From the NCBI GenBank assembly GCA_947458235.1, contig CANGYP010000004.1, forward strand, positions 1-46,117: 46,117 nucleotides of DNA, written 5' to 3'. Shown piece after piece: positions 37,369-46,117 of this stretch. Numbering within the stretch: the stretch's first letter is position 1; every line of letters begins with the position of its first letter. Position numbers and translations under genes: made by a program. A model generated the notes under the pieces. It was not told where the DNA came from and made no database searches. It was given only the letters and a program-made list of their open reading frames with translations. Source of the DNA: Alphaproteobacteria bacterium. Lineage in GTDB: Bacteria > Pseudomonadota > Alphaproteobacteria > JAJTHO01 > CANGYM01.

Positions 37369-38146
37369 GGCCATTGTGATTCCCGCCCGTTACGGGTCCC
37401 AGCGATTCCCTGGAAAACCCTTGGCCCCTGTTGCTGGCGTCAGCATGATTCAGCGGGTGTGGCACAGTGCCCAGAAGGTTCAAGGGGTTCATTGTTGTGT
37501 TGTGGCCACCGATGATGAGCGGATTGCGGACCATGTGCGCGCCTTTGGCGGGCATGTGGTGATGACCGATCCTGCCTGTGAAAACGGAACTGCGCGGGTT
37601 CAGGCCGCTTTAACGGTGCTAGATCAAGAGGGCCTCCGCGTGGATGCCGCCCTGAACGTGCAGGGGGATGCGGTGTTGACGCCCCCGTGGGTGATGCAAG
37701 CCTTGGTGGATCAGTTGGGGGTGTATCCCGTTGTGACGCCAGCGGTGCAACTCTCTCCCGCGCAGCTGGCAATGTTGCAAGAGAGCAAAAAAACAAAGCC
37801 CAGCAGCGGTACCCTCGTGACGTTTGATCAAAACCACCGCGCGTTGTATTTCTCAAAAACCATCATTCCCTATTTACGAACCATCCCTGATTCAGGGGCA
37901 ATCCCCGTTTATCGTCATATTGGGCTTTATGGCTACACGCGGGAAGCGCTGTCATCTTGGCTGAAAACCCCGCCCACAGCCTTAGAGCAAGCGGAGCAAC
38001 TGGAACAACTGCGTTTGTTGGAAACAGGTGTGCCCATTCAGGTGGTCGTGGTGGATTATCGGGGGCGGACTCATGCCTCCATCGATCACCCGTTGGACGT
38101 GGCGGAGGTTGAGGCCATTATCCAGCGGGAAGGAGAATTGAAATGA
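37361..38146 (+). CDS. kdsB: 3-deoxy-manno-octulosonate cytidylyltransferase
   Basis: IVIPARYGSQRFPGKPLAPVAGVSMIQRVW, VVATDDERI, MTDPACENGTARV, NVQGDAVL; ATG overlaps the tau-frame stop by 8 bp. Confidence 0.94.
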   Translation: MIKAIVIPARYGSQRFPGKPLAPVAGVSMIQRVWHSAQKVQGVHCCVVATDDERIADHVRAFGGHVVMTDPACENGTARVQAALTVLDQEGLRVDAALNVQGDAVLTPPWVMQALVDQLGVYPVVTPAVQLSPAQLAMLQESKKTKPSSGTLVTFDQNHRALYFSKTIIPYLRTIPDSGAIPVYRHIGLYGYTREALSSWLKTPPTALEQAEQLEQLRLLETGVPIQVVVVDYRGRTHASIDHPLDVAEVEAIIQREGELK

Positions 38147-38183
38147 TAAAATGTTTCCATTGGGGGGAACGCATACAACACTC

Positions 38184-38210
38184 CCAAAAAAACTTGTTCC
38201 AAAAAAACTT
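38184..38210 (+). repeat. Direct repeat CCAAAAAAACTT x2 (15-bp period) upstream of cysT
   Basis: CCAAAAAAACTT at 38184-38195 and 38199-38210. Confidence 0.7.
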
Positions 38211-38265
38211 TGACGATTGAGGCAAATTCTATCAAAGTAGCCCCGACCTCAGCAATGATGCTTTC

Positions 38266-39090
38266 ATGAAGCCTTTTGTTAAACCCTCTGTCATTCCTGG
38301 ATTTGCCTTGGCCTTGGGCTTTACCCTGTTGGCGTTGACGTTGGTGGTGCTGTTGCCCCTTTCGGGATTATTTGTGAAAACGGCGACCCTCTCTTTTGCT
38401 GAATTTTGGGATACTGTGACCGATCCGCGGGCCCTACATGCCTATTACATCAGCTTTACCACGGCGTTGGTGGCCGCGTTGTTTAATATGGTGTTTGGAT
38501 TGATCGTCGCGTGGGTTTTGGTGCGGTACGATTTTCCGCTGAAATCGTTGTTTGATGCCATGGTGGATTTGCCCTTTGCCTTGCCCACGGCGGTGGCGGG
38601 GATTGCCTTAACGGCCCTGTATGCCCCAACGGGATGGATTGGACAGATGCTGCCGTTTAAGGTTGCCTTTACCCCGCTGGGCATCACCATTGCCCTGATT
38701 TTTATCGGCCTGCCCTTTGTGGTGCGCACCGTGCAACCGGTGTTAGAGGATATGGAACGCGAATGGGAAGAGGCCGCCACCAGTCTGGGCGCCAACCGTT
38801 TCCAGGTGTTTCGTTACGTCATTTTTCCCCACATCACCCCTGCCCTGATGACGGGCTTTGCCATGGCCTTTGCGCGGGCGCTGGGAGAATATGGGTCTGT
38901 GATTTTTATTGCCGGCAACATGCCCATGGTGTCAGAGATCGTTCCCCTGCTGATTGTCATGAAATTGGAACAATATGATTATGCTGGCGCCACCGCGCTG
39001 GCGTTGGTGATGTTGGTGTTTTCCTTTTTTATGCTGTTGACCATCAACTGGCTTCAAAAATGGAGTCAAAACCGCGCGTTTCCACGATAA
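38266..39090 (+). CDS. cysT: Sulfate/thiosulfate ABC transporter permease CysT (CysU)
   Basis: PGFALALGFTLLALTLVVLLPLSGLF, DLPFALPTAVAGIALTALY, GEYGSVIFIAGNMPMVSEIVPLLIV. Confidence 0.93.
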   Translation: MKPFVKPSVIPGFALALGFTLLALTLVVLLPLSGLFVKTATLSFAEFWDTVTDPRALHAYYISFTTALVAALFNMVFGLIVAWVLVRYDFPLKSLFDAMVDLPFALPTAVAGIALTALYAPTGWIGQMLPFKVAFTPLGITIALIFIGLPFVVRTVQPVLEDMEREWEEAATSLGANRFQVFRYVIFPHITPALMTGFAMAFARALGEYGSVIFIAGNMPMVSEIVPLLIVMKLEQYDYAGATALALVMLVFSFFMLLTINWLQKWSQNRAFPR

Positions 39091-39093
39091 GTT

Positions 39094-39921
39094 ATGCCCC
39101 AGCCCCTTCGCCCTCTTCAGGAATCCCCCGTTTTGCGCTTTGCGTTGGTAGGGATTGCCTTGACCTTTTTGGGGGTTGTGGTGGGATTGCCCGTTGTGGC
39201 GGTGTTTGTTGAGGCCCTACGCAAGGGCTTTTCTGCCTACGCTGAGGGCATCATGGACCCCTACGCCCTGTCCGCCATCCGCCTGACTCTGTTGGTGGCG
39301 GCCATTGCGGTGCCGTTTAATCTGATGTTTGGCGTTGCAGCCAGTTGGGCGATCACAAAATTTGACTTTTGGGGAAAGCGCTTCCTCACAACCCTGATCG
39401 ACCTGCCGTTTTCTGTATCCCCTGTGATTTCGGGGATGATTTATGTGTTGCTGTTTGGGGTCCATTCGGCGTTGGGGGCATGGCTGATGGACAACGGGGT
39501 GGAAATTTTGTTTGCCGTGCCGGGGTTGGTTATTGCCACCATTTTTGTCACCTTTCCCTTTGTGGCCCGTGAATTGATCCCCCTGATGGAGGAACAGGGC
39601 ACCGAAGAAGAAGAGGCTGCCTTGCTGCTGGGGGCCAGTGGCTGGCAAACGTTTTTCAGTGTGACATTGCCCAACATCAAATGGGGCTTGCTGTATGGCG
39701 TGCTGTTGTGCAACGCCCGCGCCATGGGGGAATTTGGCGCCGTGTCGGTGGTGTCGGGACATATCAAGGGGGAAACCAACACCATTCCCCTGCACGTTGA
39801 AATTTTGTATAACGAATACAATTTTGTGGCGGCCTTTGCCGTGGCGTCTCTGTTAACCCTGTTGGCCTTGGTCACGCTGATTCTCAAGCGGATCATCGAG
39901 GCCCGAACAGCCCATCATTAA
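39094..39921 (+). CDS. cysW: Sulfate ABC transporter permease CysW
   Basis: [53 protein letters not shown]. Confidence 0.93.
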   Translation: MPQPLRPLQESPVLRFALVGIALTFLGVVVGLPVVAVFVEALRKGFSAYAEGIMDPYALSAIRLTLLVAAIAVPFNLMFGVAASWAITKFDFWGKRFLTTLIDLPFSVSPVISGMIYVLLFGVHSALGAWLMDNGVEILFAVPGLVIATIFVTFPFVARELIPLMEEQGTEEEEAALLLGASGWQTFFSVTLPNIKWGLLYGVLLCNARAMGEFGAVSVVSGHIKGETNTIPLHVEILYNEYNFVAAFAVASLLTLLALVTLILKRIIEARTAHH

Positions 39922-39931
39922 GGATTTTGTC

Positions 39932-41119
39932 ATGGCCATCCATGCGCGAAACATCAACAAGCGTTTTGGGCCCTTCGTGGCCCTGAAAGACGTCAACCTA
40001 GAGGTTCAAAGCGGCGAGCTGGTGGCCCTGTTGGGTCCATCGGGCTCGGGAAAAACCACGTTGCTGCGGATCATTGCGGGTTTGGAATTTGCCGATTCTG
40101 GTACGGTGTATCTGGACGGCGACCCCATGCACGACAAAGATGTGCGGGACCGCGGCGTGGGCTTTGTGTTCCAGCATTACGCCCTGTTTAAACATATGAC
40201 GGTTTTTCAAAATGTGGCCTTTGGATTGCGCGTGCGGCCCAAAGACACCCGCCCCAGCGAGGAAGAAATTCGCGACAGGGTCATGAAACTGCTGCAACTG
40301 GTGCATCTGGATGCCTTTCACAACCGCTATCCCCAGCAACTTTCGGGAGGCCAGCGGCAACGGGTGGCGCTGGCGCGGGCCTTGGCCGTAGAGCCCAAGG
40401 TGCTGCTGCTGGATGAACCCTTTGGGGCCTTGGATGCCAAAATCCGTAAAGAACTGCGCCGCTGGATGCGCCGTTTGCACGATGACATGCACATCACCAG
40501 CCTGTTTGTCACCCACGACCAAGAAGAGGCCATGGAGGTATCCGACCGCGTGGTCGTCATGAGCCACGGCCGCATCGAGCAAACTGGCACCCCCGCCGAG
40601 GTCTGGAAACAGCCCAAAAATGCCTTTGTGTACGACTTTTTGGGGAACTATAACGAATTTGACGGGTGGAAAGACAGCCACGGCACCGTGCATCTGGCCG
40701 AAACGGATATCATCGAAATCCCCCTGCCCCCAGACGGCAAAAAAACCGCAGGGTGGCTGGGGCGCTATCCCGAATTTTCCAGTCTGGTGGGACGGGTTTT
40801 GCCTGGATTGATTGAGTCCACCGCCCCCATTTTACCCATGCAAAAAAAGACCGTGCGTAAACCCACCAGCGGCACGCCCGTCAAAATTTACGCCCGTCCC
40901 CACGAAATGTGGATCACCAAAACCCCCGATAAAGACCACGAATACATCGCCGCCAAGGTTGTCCACATCAACCCCGCTGGATCCCTGATCAAACTGGAAC
41001 TGGAACGCGCAGGCGGACAATTCCTGCAAGTGGAAGTCCCCCAAAGCGTCATGGATACCTGCGCCATCGTCAAGGGCGACACCCTGTATGTCCGCCCCAC
41101 GGAAACACGGGTGTTTTAG
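39932..41119 (+). CDS. cysA: Sulfate ABC transporter ATP-binding protein CysA
   Basis: [87 protein letters not shown]. Confidence 0.95.
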   Translation: MAIHARNINKRFGPFVALKDVNLEVQSGELVALLGPSGSGKTTLLRIIAGLEFADSGTVYLDGDPMHDKDVRDRGVGFVFQHYALFKHMTVFQNVAFGLRVRPKDTRPSEEEIRDRVMKLLQLVHLDAFHNRYPQQLSGGQRQRVALARALAVEPKVLLLDEPFGALDAKIRKELRRWMRRLHDDMHITSLFVTHDQEEAMEVSDRVVVMSHGRIEQTGTPAEVWKQPKNAFVYDFLGNYNEFDGWKDSHGTVHLAETDIIEIPLPPDGKKTAGWLGRYPEFSSLVGRVLPGLIESTAPILPMQKKTVRKPTSGTPVKIYARPHEMWITKTPDKDHEYIAAKVVHINPAGSLIKLELERAGGQFLQVEVPQSVMDTCAIVKGDTLYVRPTETRVF

Positions 41120-41204
41120 GGCTTTTGGTCATGCTATCATCACAGATAAACTGTGCTTGGAAGGCTGGCTATACCAAAGCCGATCTATCAAAGAGAACGT
41201 CCCT

Positions 41205-42068
41205 ATGACATCTTTTCCTTTGTTGTTAAAGGACTTTGCTGAGAATCTTGATGCTTTTATGGGGCAAATTTTGTCAAGGCCATCACGATTGGATCAGGCG
41301 ATGCGGTATAGTGCTGTGCCCTCAGGCAAAGCCATACGGGGGTTTTTGGCGGGGGAAAGCTTGCATTTGGCGGGATTTTCACAGGATACGGTTTGGGGTG
41401 TTGCCGCAGCATTTGAGCTCTTTCACACCTATTCTCTGATTCACGATGATTTGCCATGCATGGATAATGCGGACCTGCGGCGAGGACGGCCCACCTGTCA
41501 TTTGGCCTTTGATGAGGCCACCGCAGTTTTGGCAGGCGATGCGTTGCAGGCCGAGGCCTTTGCGTTGCTTTCTGCCCCAACACCCCTGTTTCCTATCCAA
41601 GGTCAAATGCGCCTGATTCACCGCTTGGCCCTATCCGCAGGACATTGCGGCATGGCTTTGGGACAGGCCATCGATATTGCTGGCACGGTGACGACACTAC
41701 AAGATTTAAAAACCATGCACCATTTAAAAACGGGTGTTTTGATTCAAACAGCCGCCATGGCGGGGGGATTGCTGAGAGGGGATGAGGCCTTGACCCGCAC
41801 CATGGAAACCTTTGGCGCTTTGTTGGGACTGGCATTTCAAGTCCGCGATGACCTTTTGGATATTGACGGATGCCCACAAGAAACAGGCAAAACCGCTGGC
41901 CAAGATCACCATAATCAACGCGTGACCTTTGTGAGCGTTTTGGGGGCCGCAGGTAGCCGAGACTTGCTGTATGATCTAGAACAACAGGCGGGGGATTGCC
42001 TGAAATCCCTTCCCAACGCTGGGCACTTGCCAGATTTATTGTCTTTTGTCATCCGCAGACAGTGGTAA
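41205..42068 (+). CDS. ispA: Polyprenyl synthetase (farnesyl diphosphate synthase-like)
   Basis: SLIHDDLPCMDNADLRRGRPTCHLAFDEATAVLAGDAL (first Asp-rich motif) and FQVRDDLLDIDG. Start ATG 41205 (MTSFPLLLKDF). Confidence 0.88.
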   Translation: MTSFPLLLKDFAENLDAFMGQILSRPSRLDQAMRYSAVPSGKAIRGFLAGESLHLAGFSQDTVWGVAAAFELFHTYSLIHDDLPCMDNADLRRGRPTCHLAFDEATAVLAGDALQAEAFALLSAPTPLFPIQGQMRLIHRLALSAGHCGMALGQAIDIAGTVTTLQDLKTMHHLKTGVLIQTAAMAGGLLRGDEALTRTMETFGALLGLAFQVRDDLLDIDGCPQETGKTAGQDHHNQRVTFVSVLGAAGSRDLLYDLEQQAGDCLKSLPNAGHLPDLLSFVIRRQW

Positions 42069-42140
42069 ACGCCCGAACACGCATCTGTCAAAGTCAATGA
42101 GATATGTCCCCAAGGACTCACACACCCTGAAAATCATCCC

Positions 42141-42168
42141 TTGACCTCAGGCATCCAAAGGGTATTCT
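42141..42168 (+). promoter_or_regulatory. Sigma70-like promoter upstream of hisI
   Basis: TTGACC (42141-42146), 16-nt spacer, TATTCT (42163-42168). Confidence 0.35.
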
Positions 42169-42189
42169 AAGCGAGAATGTTTTAGGACT

Positions 42190-42681
42190 ATGCTATGCTT
42201 TATGACTGTTTTTTTTGAACCCCGCCGCAGTGTTGAACAGGTTGAAGAAGGGCATGATTTGGCCCCAAAGTTTGACGAACACGGCCTGATACCCGTGGTA
42301 ACAACCTCCGCCATAACGGGCGATGTGTTGATGCTGGGCTATATGAACGCCGAAGCCCTACAAAAAACTATTGAAACAGGACAAGCCCACTATTACAGCC
42401 GCAGCCGAAAGGTCCTTTGGCACAAAGGGGCCAGCAGCGGATTGGTCCAAAACGTCACAGACATGCGCATTGATGATGATCAAGACGCTGTATGGCTTAG
42501 GGTCACCATCGGGGGAGATTTGGGGGAGGCCAGTTGCCACGTTGGATATCGAAGCTGTTTTTACCGCAGCATCCCCCTGAAGCCAACGGGCACAAAAGTC
42601 ACCCTGACCTTTGAGGAAACTGAAAAAACCTTTGACCCCGTTGCCATTTATGGTGACGTTCCCAATCCCACCATTTTATAA
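42190..42681 (+). CDS. hisI: Phosphoribosyl-AMP cyclohydrolase
   Basis: DEHGLIPVVTTSAITGDVLMLGYMNAEALQKTIETGQAHYYSRSRKVLWHKGASSGLVQNV...CHVGYRSCFYR. Start may be ATG 42202. Confidence 0.93.
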   Translation: MLCFMTVFFEPRRSVEQVEEGHDLAPKFDEHGLIPVVTTSAITGDVLMLGYMNAEALQKTIETGQAHYYSRSRKVLWHKGASSGLVQNVTDMRIDDDQDAVWLRVTIGGDLGEASCHVGYRSCFYRSIPLKPTGTKVTLTFEETEKTFDPVAIYGDVPNPTIL

Positions 42682-42692
42682 AGACTGCCCCT

Positions 42693-44147
42693 ATGCCCCA
42701 CCAAGGTTTGAATTTTGATGAACCCTTGCTGTTTGAATTATCAAAGGAATCCTGCGGTGTGGATCTGCCCACGCCCCCTAAGGTGCGGGACCGTCTGGGG
42801 TCCATGGCTCGCCTGAACCCTGCCGCCCTGCCCAATGTTTCAGAGCCTCGGGTGATACGCCACTTTACCCGTTTGTCCCAAAAAAATTTTTCTATTGATT
42901 CTGGGTTTTATCCTCTGGGATCGTGCACCATGAAACACAATCCCCGACTGAATGAACAAACCGCCCGTTTGGCTGGATTTTCCAACATTCACCCTTTGCA
43001 AGATATCCAGAGCGTCCCTGGCGCGGTCGCTCTGATGGGAGAATTGTCTGATTTCCTGAAAAATTTAACGGGCCTAGCGCATGTCGCCCTGTCCCCTGCG
43101 GCGGGAGCGCACGGGGAGTTGTGCGGCATGATCACCATCCGCAATGCTCTGCAACACCATGGCCACCACGAAAAAACCGTTGTGTTGGTGCCTGAATCGG
43201 CCCATGGTACAAATCCAGCAACGGCGGCGGCGTGTGGCTTTACCGTACGTCCTCTGCCCGCTGATCAGAGGGGGCGTTTGGATTTACAGACGTTTTACAA
43301 TGCCCTAACAGACAATGTGGCCGCCATTATGCTGACCAATCCCAATACCTGTGGGTTGTTTGAAGATGATATTGTGAACATAGCAGCTGCCTTGCATACC
43401 AAAGAGGGTTATGTCTATTGTGATGGGGCCAACTTTAATGCTTTGGCTGGTGTGGTGCGCTTAGGGGATCTGGGTGTGGATGCCATGCACATCAACCTGC
43501 ATAAAACCTTTTCCACGCCCCACGGCGGGGGGGGGCCTGGGAGTGGTCCCGTGGTGTTTTCCGAGGCTCTGGCCCCTTTTGTGCCTTTGCCTTGGGTCGT
43601 GGGCAACCGTCATGATGGCTATCGCGTACTTGATACGCGCACAGCTGAAGCCCCCTATGCCACAGGCCGCATTAAAGCTTTCTGGGGCCAATTTGCCACC
43701 TTTGTCCGCGCTTTGACCTATATGAAAAGTTTTGGTACTATGGGCATTGCTCAGGCCTCCAAAGATGCCGTTTTGAACGCCAATTATATCCGCGCAGGGC
43801 TTTCAGATGTGTTGCATCCCTCCTTTGATGGCCCTTGTATGCACGAAGTTTTGTTTGATGAATCTAACCTGAAACCCCTAGGCCTGACCACCATGGACGT
43901 AGCCAAAGGATTGATCGACAAAGGATTTCACCCAATGACAATCTATTTCCCGTTGGTTGTGCAGGGGGCGATGTTGATCGAGCCCACCGAAAGCGAATCT
44001 CAACAAACCCTCGATGAATTCATGGTTGCCATGCGGGATGTGTTGACCATGTCACCAGAAACTCTGAAAAATGCCCCCCAACACACCCCACGGCGACGCT
44101 TGGATGAAGTCCGCGCCGCCCGAACCCCTGTTTTAACAAGCCCTTAA
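42693..44147 (+). CDS. gcvPB: Glycine dehydrogenase (decarboxylating) subunit 2
   Basis: HFTRLSQKNFSIDSGFYPLGSCTMKHNPRLNE, SAHGTNPATAAACGF, YCDGANFNALAGVVRLGDLGVDAMHINLHKTFSTPHGGGGPGSGPV (PLP Lys). Confidence 0.96.
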   Translation: MPHQGLNFDEPLLFELSKESCGVDLPTPPKVRDRLGSMARLNPAALPNVSEPRVIRHFTRLSQKNFSIDSGFYPLGSCTMKHNPRLNEQTARLAGFSNIHPLQDIQSVPGAVALMGELSDFLKNLTGLAHVALSPAAGAHGELCGMITIRNALQHHGHHEKTVVLVPESAHGTNPATAAACGFTVRPLPADQRGRLDLQTFYNALTDNVAAIMLTNPNTCGLFEDDIVNIAAALHTKEGYVYCDGANFNALAGVVRLGDLGVDAMHINLHKTFSTPHGGGGPGSGPVVFSEALAPFVPLPWVVGNRHDGYRVLDTRTAEAPYATGRIKAFWGQFATFVRALTYMKSFGTMGIAQASKDAVLNANYIRAGLSDVLHPSFDGPCMHEVLFDESNLKPLGLTTMDVAKGLIDKGFHPMTIYFPLVVQGAMLIEPTESESQQTLDEFMVAMRDVLTMSPETLKNAPQHTPRRRLDEVRAARTPVLTSP

Positions 44148-44250
44148 GGTGCCATACACTTGTGGACACAATCCATTAACCACAATGTCTATTTCATGCC
44201 ACCGTTGTCCGTTGTAAGGTGTGTGTCATGATCAACCCAAGTCCCTCTGC

Positions 44251-45315
44251 ATGACAGCATACCTTCTTAAGCGTTTTTTGTGGATGATTCCCACGTTGCT
44301 TGGGATTATGGTTTTGAATTTTGTGTTGATTCAGGCGGCCCCTGGGGGTCCCGTGGATCAGATGCTGCACCGGCATCAGGGGATGGATGCCACGGCGCGG
44401 TTGACTGGACAGGGCTTTGCGGAAGGGGGCGGGAATGCCACGCAAGGTCTGCGCTATGACCAAGAGTTGCGGGATGAATTAACGAAACAATTTGGCTTTG
44501 ACCAACCCCTTTCCACACGTTTTTTGCGGATGATGGGGCAGTTTTTGACTTTTGATTTTGGCACCAGTTATTTTTCGGATCGTCCGGTGTGGGATTTGAT
44601 TGTGGAAAAACTGCCAGTGTCGTTGTCCTTGGGGTTGTGGGGCACGTTGATTATGTACGGCTTTTCCATTCCTTTGGGCATTTACAAGGCCCGCCATGCG
44701 CACAGCACAGGGGATATCATCAGCAGTGTGGTTTTGGTGGCGGCGTACGCCCTGCCGTCCTTTTTGGTGGCGGTGTTTTTGATTGTGGTGTTTGCTGGTG
44801 GGCAGTTTTTCAGTTGGTTCCCCCTGCGGGGCTTGGCATCCGAGGGATCGGCGGACTGGCCGTTTTGGGATCGGGCATTGGATTATCTGTGGCATATGGT
44901 GCTGCCCATGATTGCGTTGTCTTTGGCCAGTTTTGCCAGCTTGACGTTGCTGACCCGCAATTGTTTTTTGGATTATCTGCGCAAGCCCTTTGTGTTAACC
45001 GCGCGGGCCAAGGGCGCCAGCGAGGGGCGCATTTTGTGGCGTCACGTGTTTCGCAACGCCATGTTGCTGGTGATCGCGGGCTTTCCCGCCACGGTGATTC
45101 ATATGCTGTTTACGGGGGCGTTGTTGATTGAAATTCTGTTTTCGCTGGATGGTTTGGGCCTGCTGGGGTACGAAGCCGCCCTGAACCGGGATTATCCCGT
45201 GGTGTTTGCCACGTTATTTTTGTTTAGTTTGCTGGGCTTGCTGCTGAATATCCTGAATGATCTGATGTACGTTCTGGTGGACCCACGGATTGATTTTGAG
45301 ACCTCCACCCCATGA
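44251..45315 (+). CDS. yejB: Microcin C/oligopeptide-type ABC transporter permease YejB
   Basis: MTAYLLKRFLWMIPTLLGIMVLNFVLIQAAPGGPVDQML...; long linker and C-terminal DLMYVLVDPRIDFE typical of the YejB group. Confidence 0.87.
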   Translation: MTAYLLKRFLWMIPTLLGIMVLNFVLIQAAPGGPVDQMLHRHQGMDATARLTGQGFAEGGGNATQGLRYDQELRDELTKQFGFDQPLSTRFLRMMGQFLTFDFGTSYFSDRPVWDLIVEKLPVSLSLGLWGTLIMYGFSIPLGIYKARHAHSTGDIISSVVLVAAYALPSFLVAVFLIVVFAGGQFFSWFPLRGLASEGSADWPFWDRALDYLWHMVLPMIALSLASFASLTLLTRNCFLDYLRKPFVLTARAKGASEGRILWRHVFRNAMLLVIAGFPATVIHMLFTGALLIEILFSLDGLGLLGYEAALNRDYPVVFATLFLFSLLGLLLNILNDLMYVLVDPRIDFETSTP

Positions 45316-46117
45316 CCGCATCCCCCCCAAAAACCCTTTTTTCCCTTTATTACGGGGCCTTTCGCCGGAATCGTCTGGCGTTGTGGTCGGGGCGGTTGTT
45401 GTGTGTGTTGATCCTGCTTTCCTTGGGGGCGAATGTCATTGCCAATGACAAACCGCTGGTGATGCAACATCAGGGCCGCATCCTGTTTCCCATGATGGTG
45501 TCCTACACCGAAAAGGATTTGGGGGGCACCTTTGAAACGCCCGCGGATTTTCATGATCCCTTTGTGCAGGGGTTGATTCATGACGGCGGCGGGTGGATGG
45601 TGTGGCCGCTGGTTCCCTTTTCCTATGATACGTTGGATATGGAGCTCACCCAGCCCGTCCCCGCACCCCCCAGCGCCCGTCACCTGCTGGGCACCGATGA
45701 TCAGGGGCGGGATGTTTTGGCGCGTTTGCTGTATGGGATGCAAATGGCGCTGGTTTTTGCCCTGACCTTAACGGCCATCAGCAGTGTGGTGGGGATCGTT
45801 TTGGGGGGGATACAGGGATATTTTGGCGGCGCGGTGGATATGGTGTTGCAGCGGATGATTGAAATTTGGTCCAGTTTGCCGATTTTGTATATTTTGATCA
45901 TTCTATCGGGGCTGGTGGTGCCGTCGTTTGGGTGGATTTTGTTGATTATGCTGTTGTTTAAATGGATAGCGCTGGTGGCGGTGGTGCGGGCAGAGTGTCT
46001 GAAGGTCCGCAAGCAACCCTATATCGTGGCCGCCGTGACGCAGGGCCATGCGCCGATGAAAATTTTATTTTCCCACGTTTTGCCCAATGCCTTGGTGGCG
46101 GCCTTTACGTTTTTGCC
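45312..46117 (+). CDS. yejE: ABC transporter permease YejE (truncated by window end)
   Basis: Reading from ATG 45312 (ATGA overlap with yejB): MTASPPKTLFSLYYGAFRRNRLALWSGRLLCVLILLSLGANVIANDKPLVMQHQGRILFPMMVSYTEKDLGGTFETPADFHDPF...HLLGTDDQGRDVLARLLYGMQMALVF; open to the end. Confidence 0.88.
   Translation, partial: MTASPPKTLFSLYYGAFRRNRLALWSGRLLCVLILLSLGANVIANDKPLVMQHQGRILFPMMVSYTEKDLGGTFETPADFHDPFVQGLIHDGGGWMVWPLVPFSYDTLDMELTQPVPAPPSARHLLGTDDQGRDVLARLLYGMQMALVFALTLTAISSVVGIVLGGIQGYFGGAVDMVLQRMIEIWSSLPILYILIILSGLVVPSFGWILLIMLLFKWIALVAVVRAECLKVRKQPYIVAAVTQGHAPMKILFSHVLPNALVAAFTFL

Noticed and set aside
39998-40693. 231-aa minus-strand ORF opposite cysA
   Set aside because: Shadow of the GC-rich third-position pattern in cysA; no family features.
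44479-45743. Antisense ORFs opposite yejB/yejE
   Set aside because: Opposite well-supported permease genes with no recognisable content.
1-46117. CRISPR array, prophage, IS element or toxin-antitoxin module
   Set aside because: No regularly spaced repeats, transposase, integrase, phage structural genes or paired toxin-antitoxin ORFs were seen; the only defence system recognised is the Type III R-M.

Overview
The window looks like ordinary alphaproteobacterial chromosome: dense operons, no rRNA, CRISPR array, transposon or prophage, and no tRNA that I could fold by eye. From left to right: valS (partial, minus) and NAD-specific large glutamate dehydrogenase; a Type III restriction-modification operon (mod/res); cimA and fliR; miaB, plsC, hemC, hfq, a HAD phosphatase and a D-amino-acid transaminase-like gene (all minus); an rcdA-like (DUF1465) and sdhE-like pair; rbfA, lon, a tolC-family gene and a protein with an Arg/Asp/Gly-rich tail; a carboxynorspermidine dehydrogenase/decarboxylase operon (plus); a minus-strand run of terB-like, fdxA, carD, NDUFS4-like, SbtA-like and SbtB-like genes; secY-adk-rpsM-rpsK-rpoA-rplQ; dnaX, kdsB, cysT-cysW-cysA, ispA-like, hisI, gcvPB, and yejB with partial yejE. 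The strongest unusual signals are: (1) dnaX split at an A10 run, where a -1 shift restores a 532-aa tau-like product; (2) an NDUFS4-like/SbtA/SbtB-like operon with two ATGA overlaps; (3) a small protein with a Trypco-like N-terminus and an R/D/G-rich tail encoded just upstream of tolC; (4) an AT-rich, apparently exchanged specificity cassette in the Type III mod gene; (5) several operator-like palindromes and repeats upstream of tolC, lon, rcdA-sdhE and the polyamine operon. All calls come from reading the sequence and supplied translations. No database search or folding software was run.
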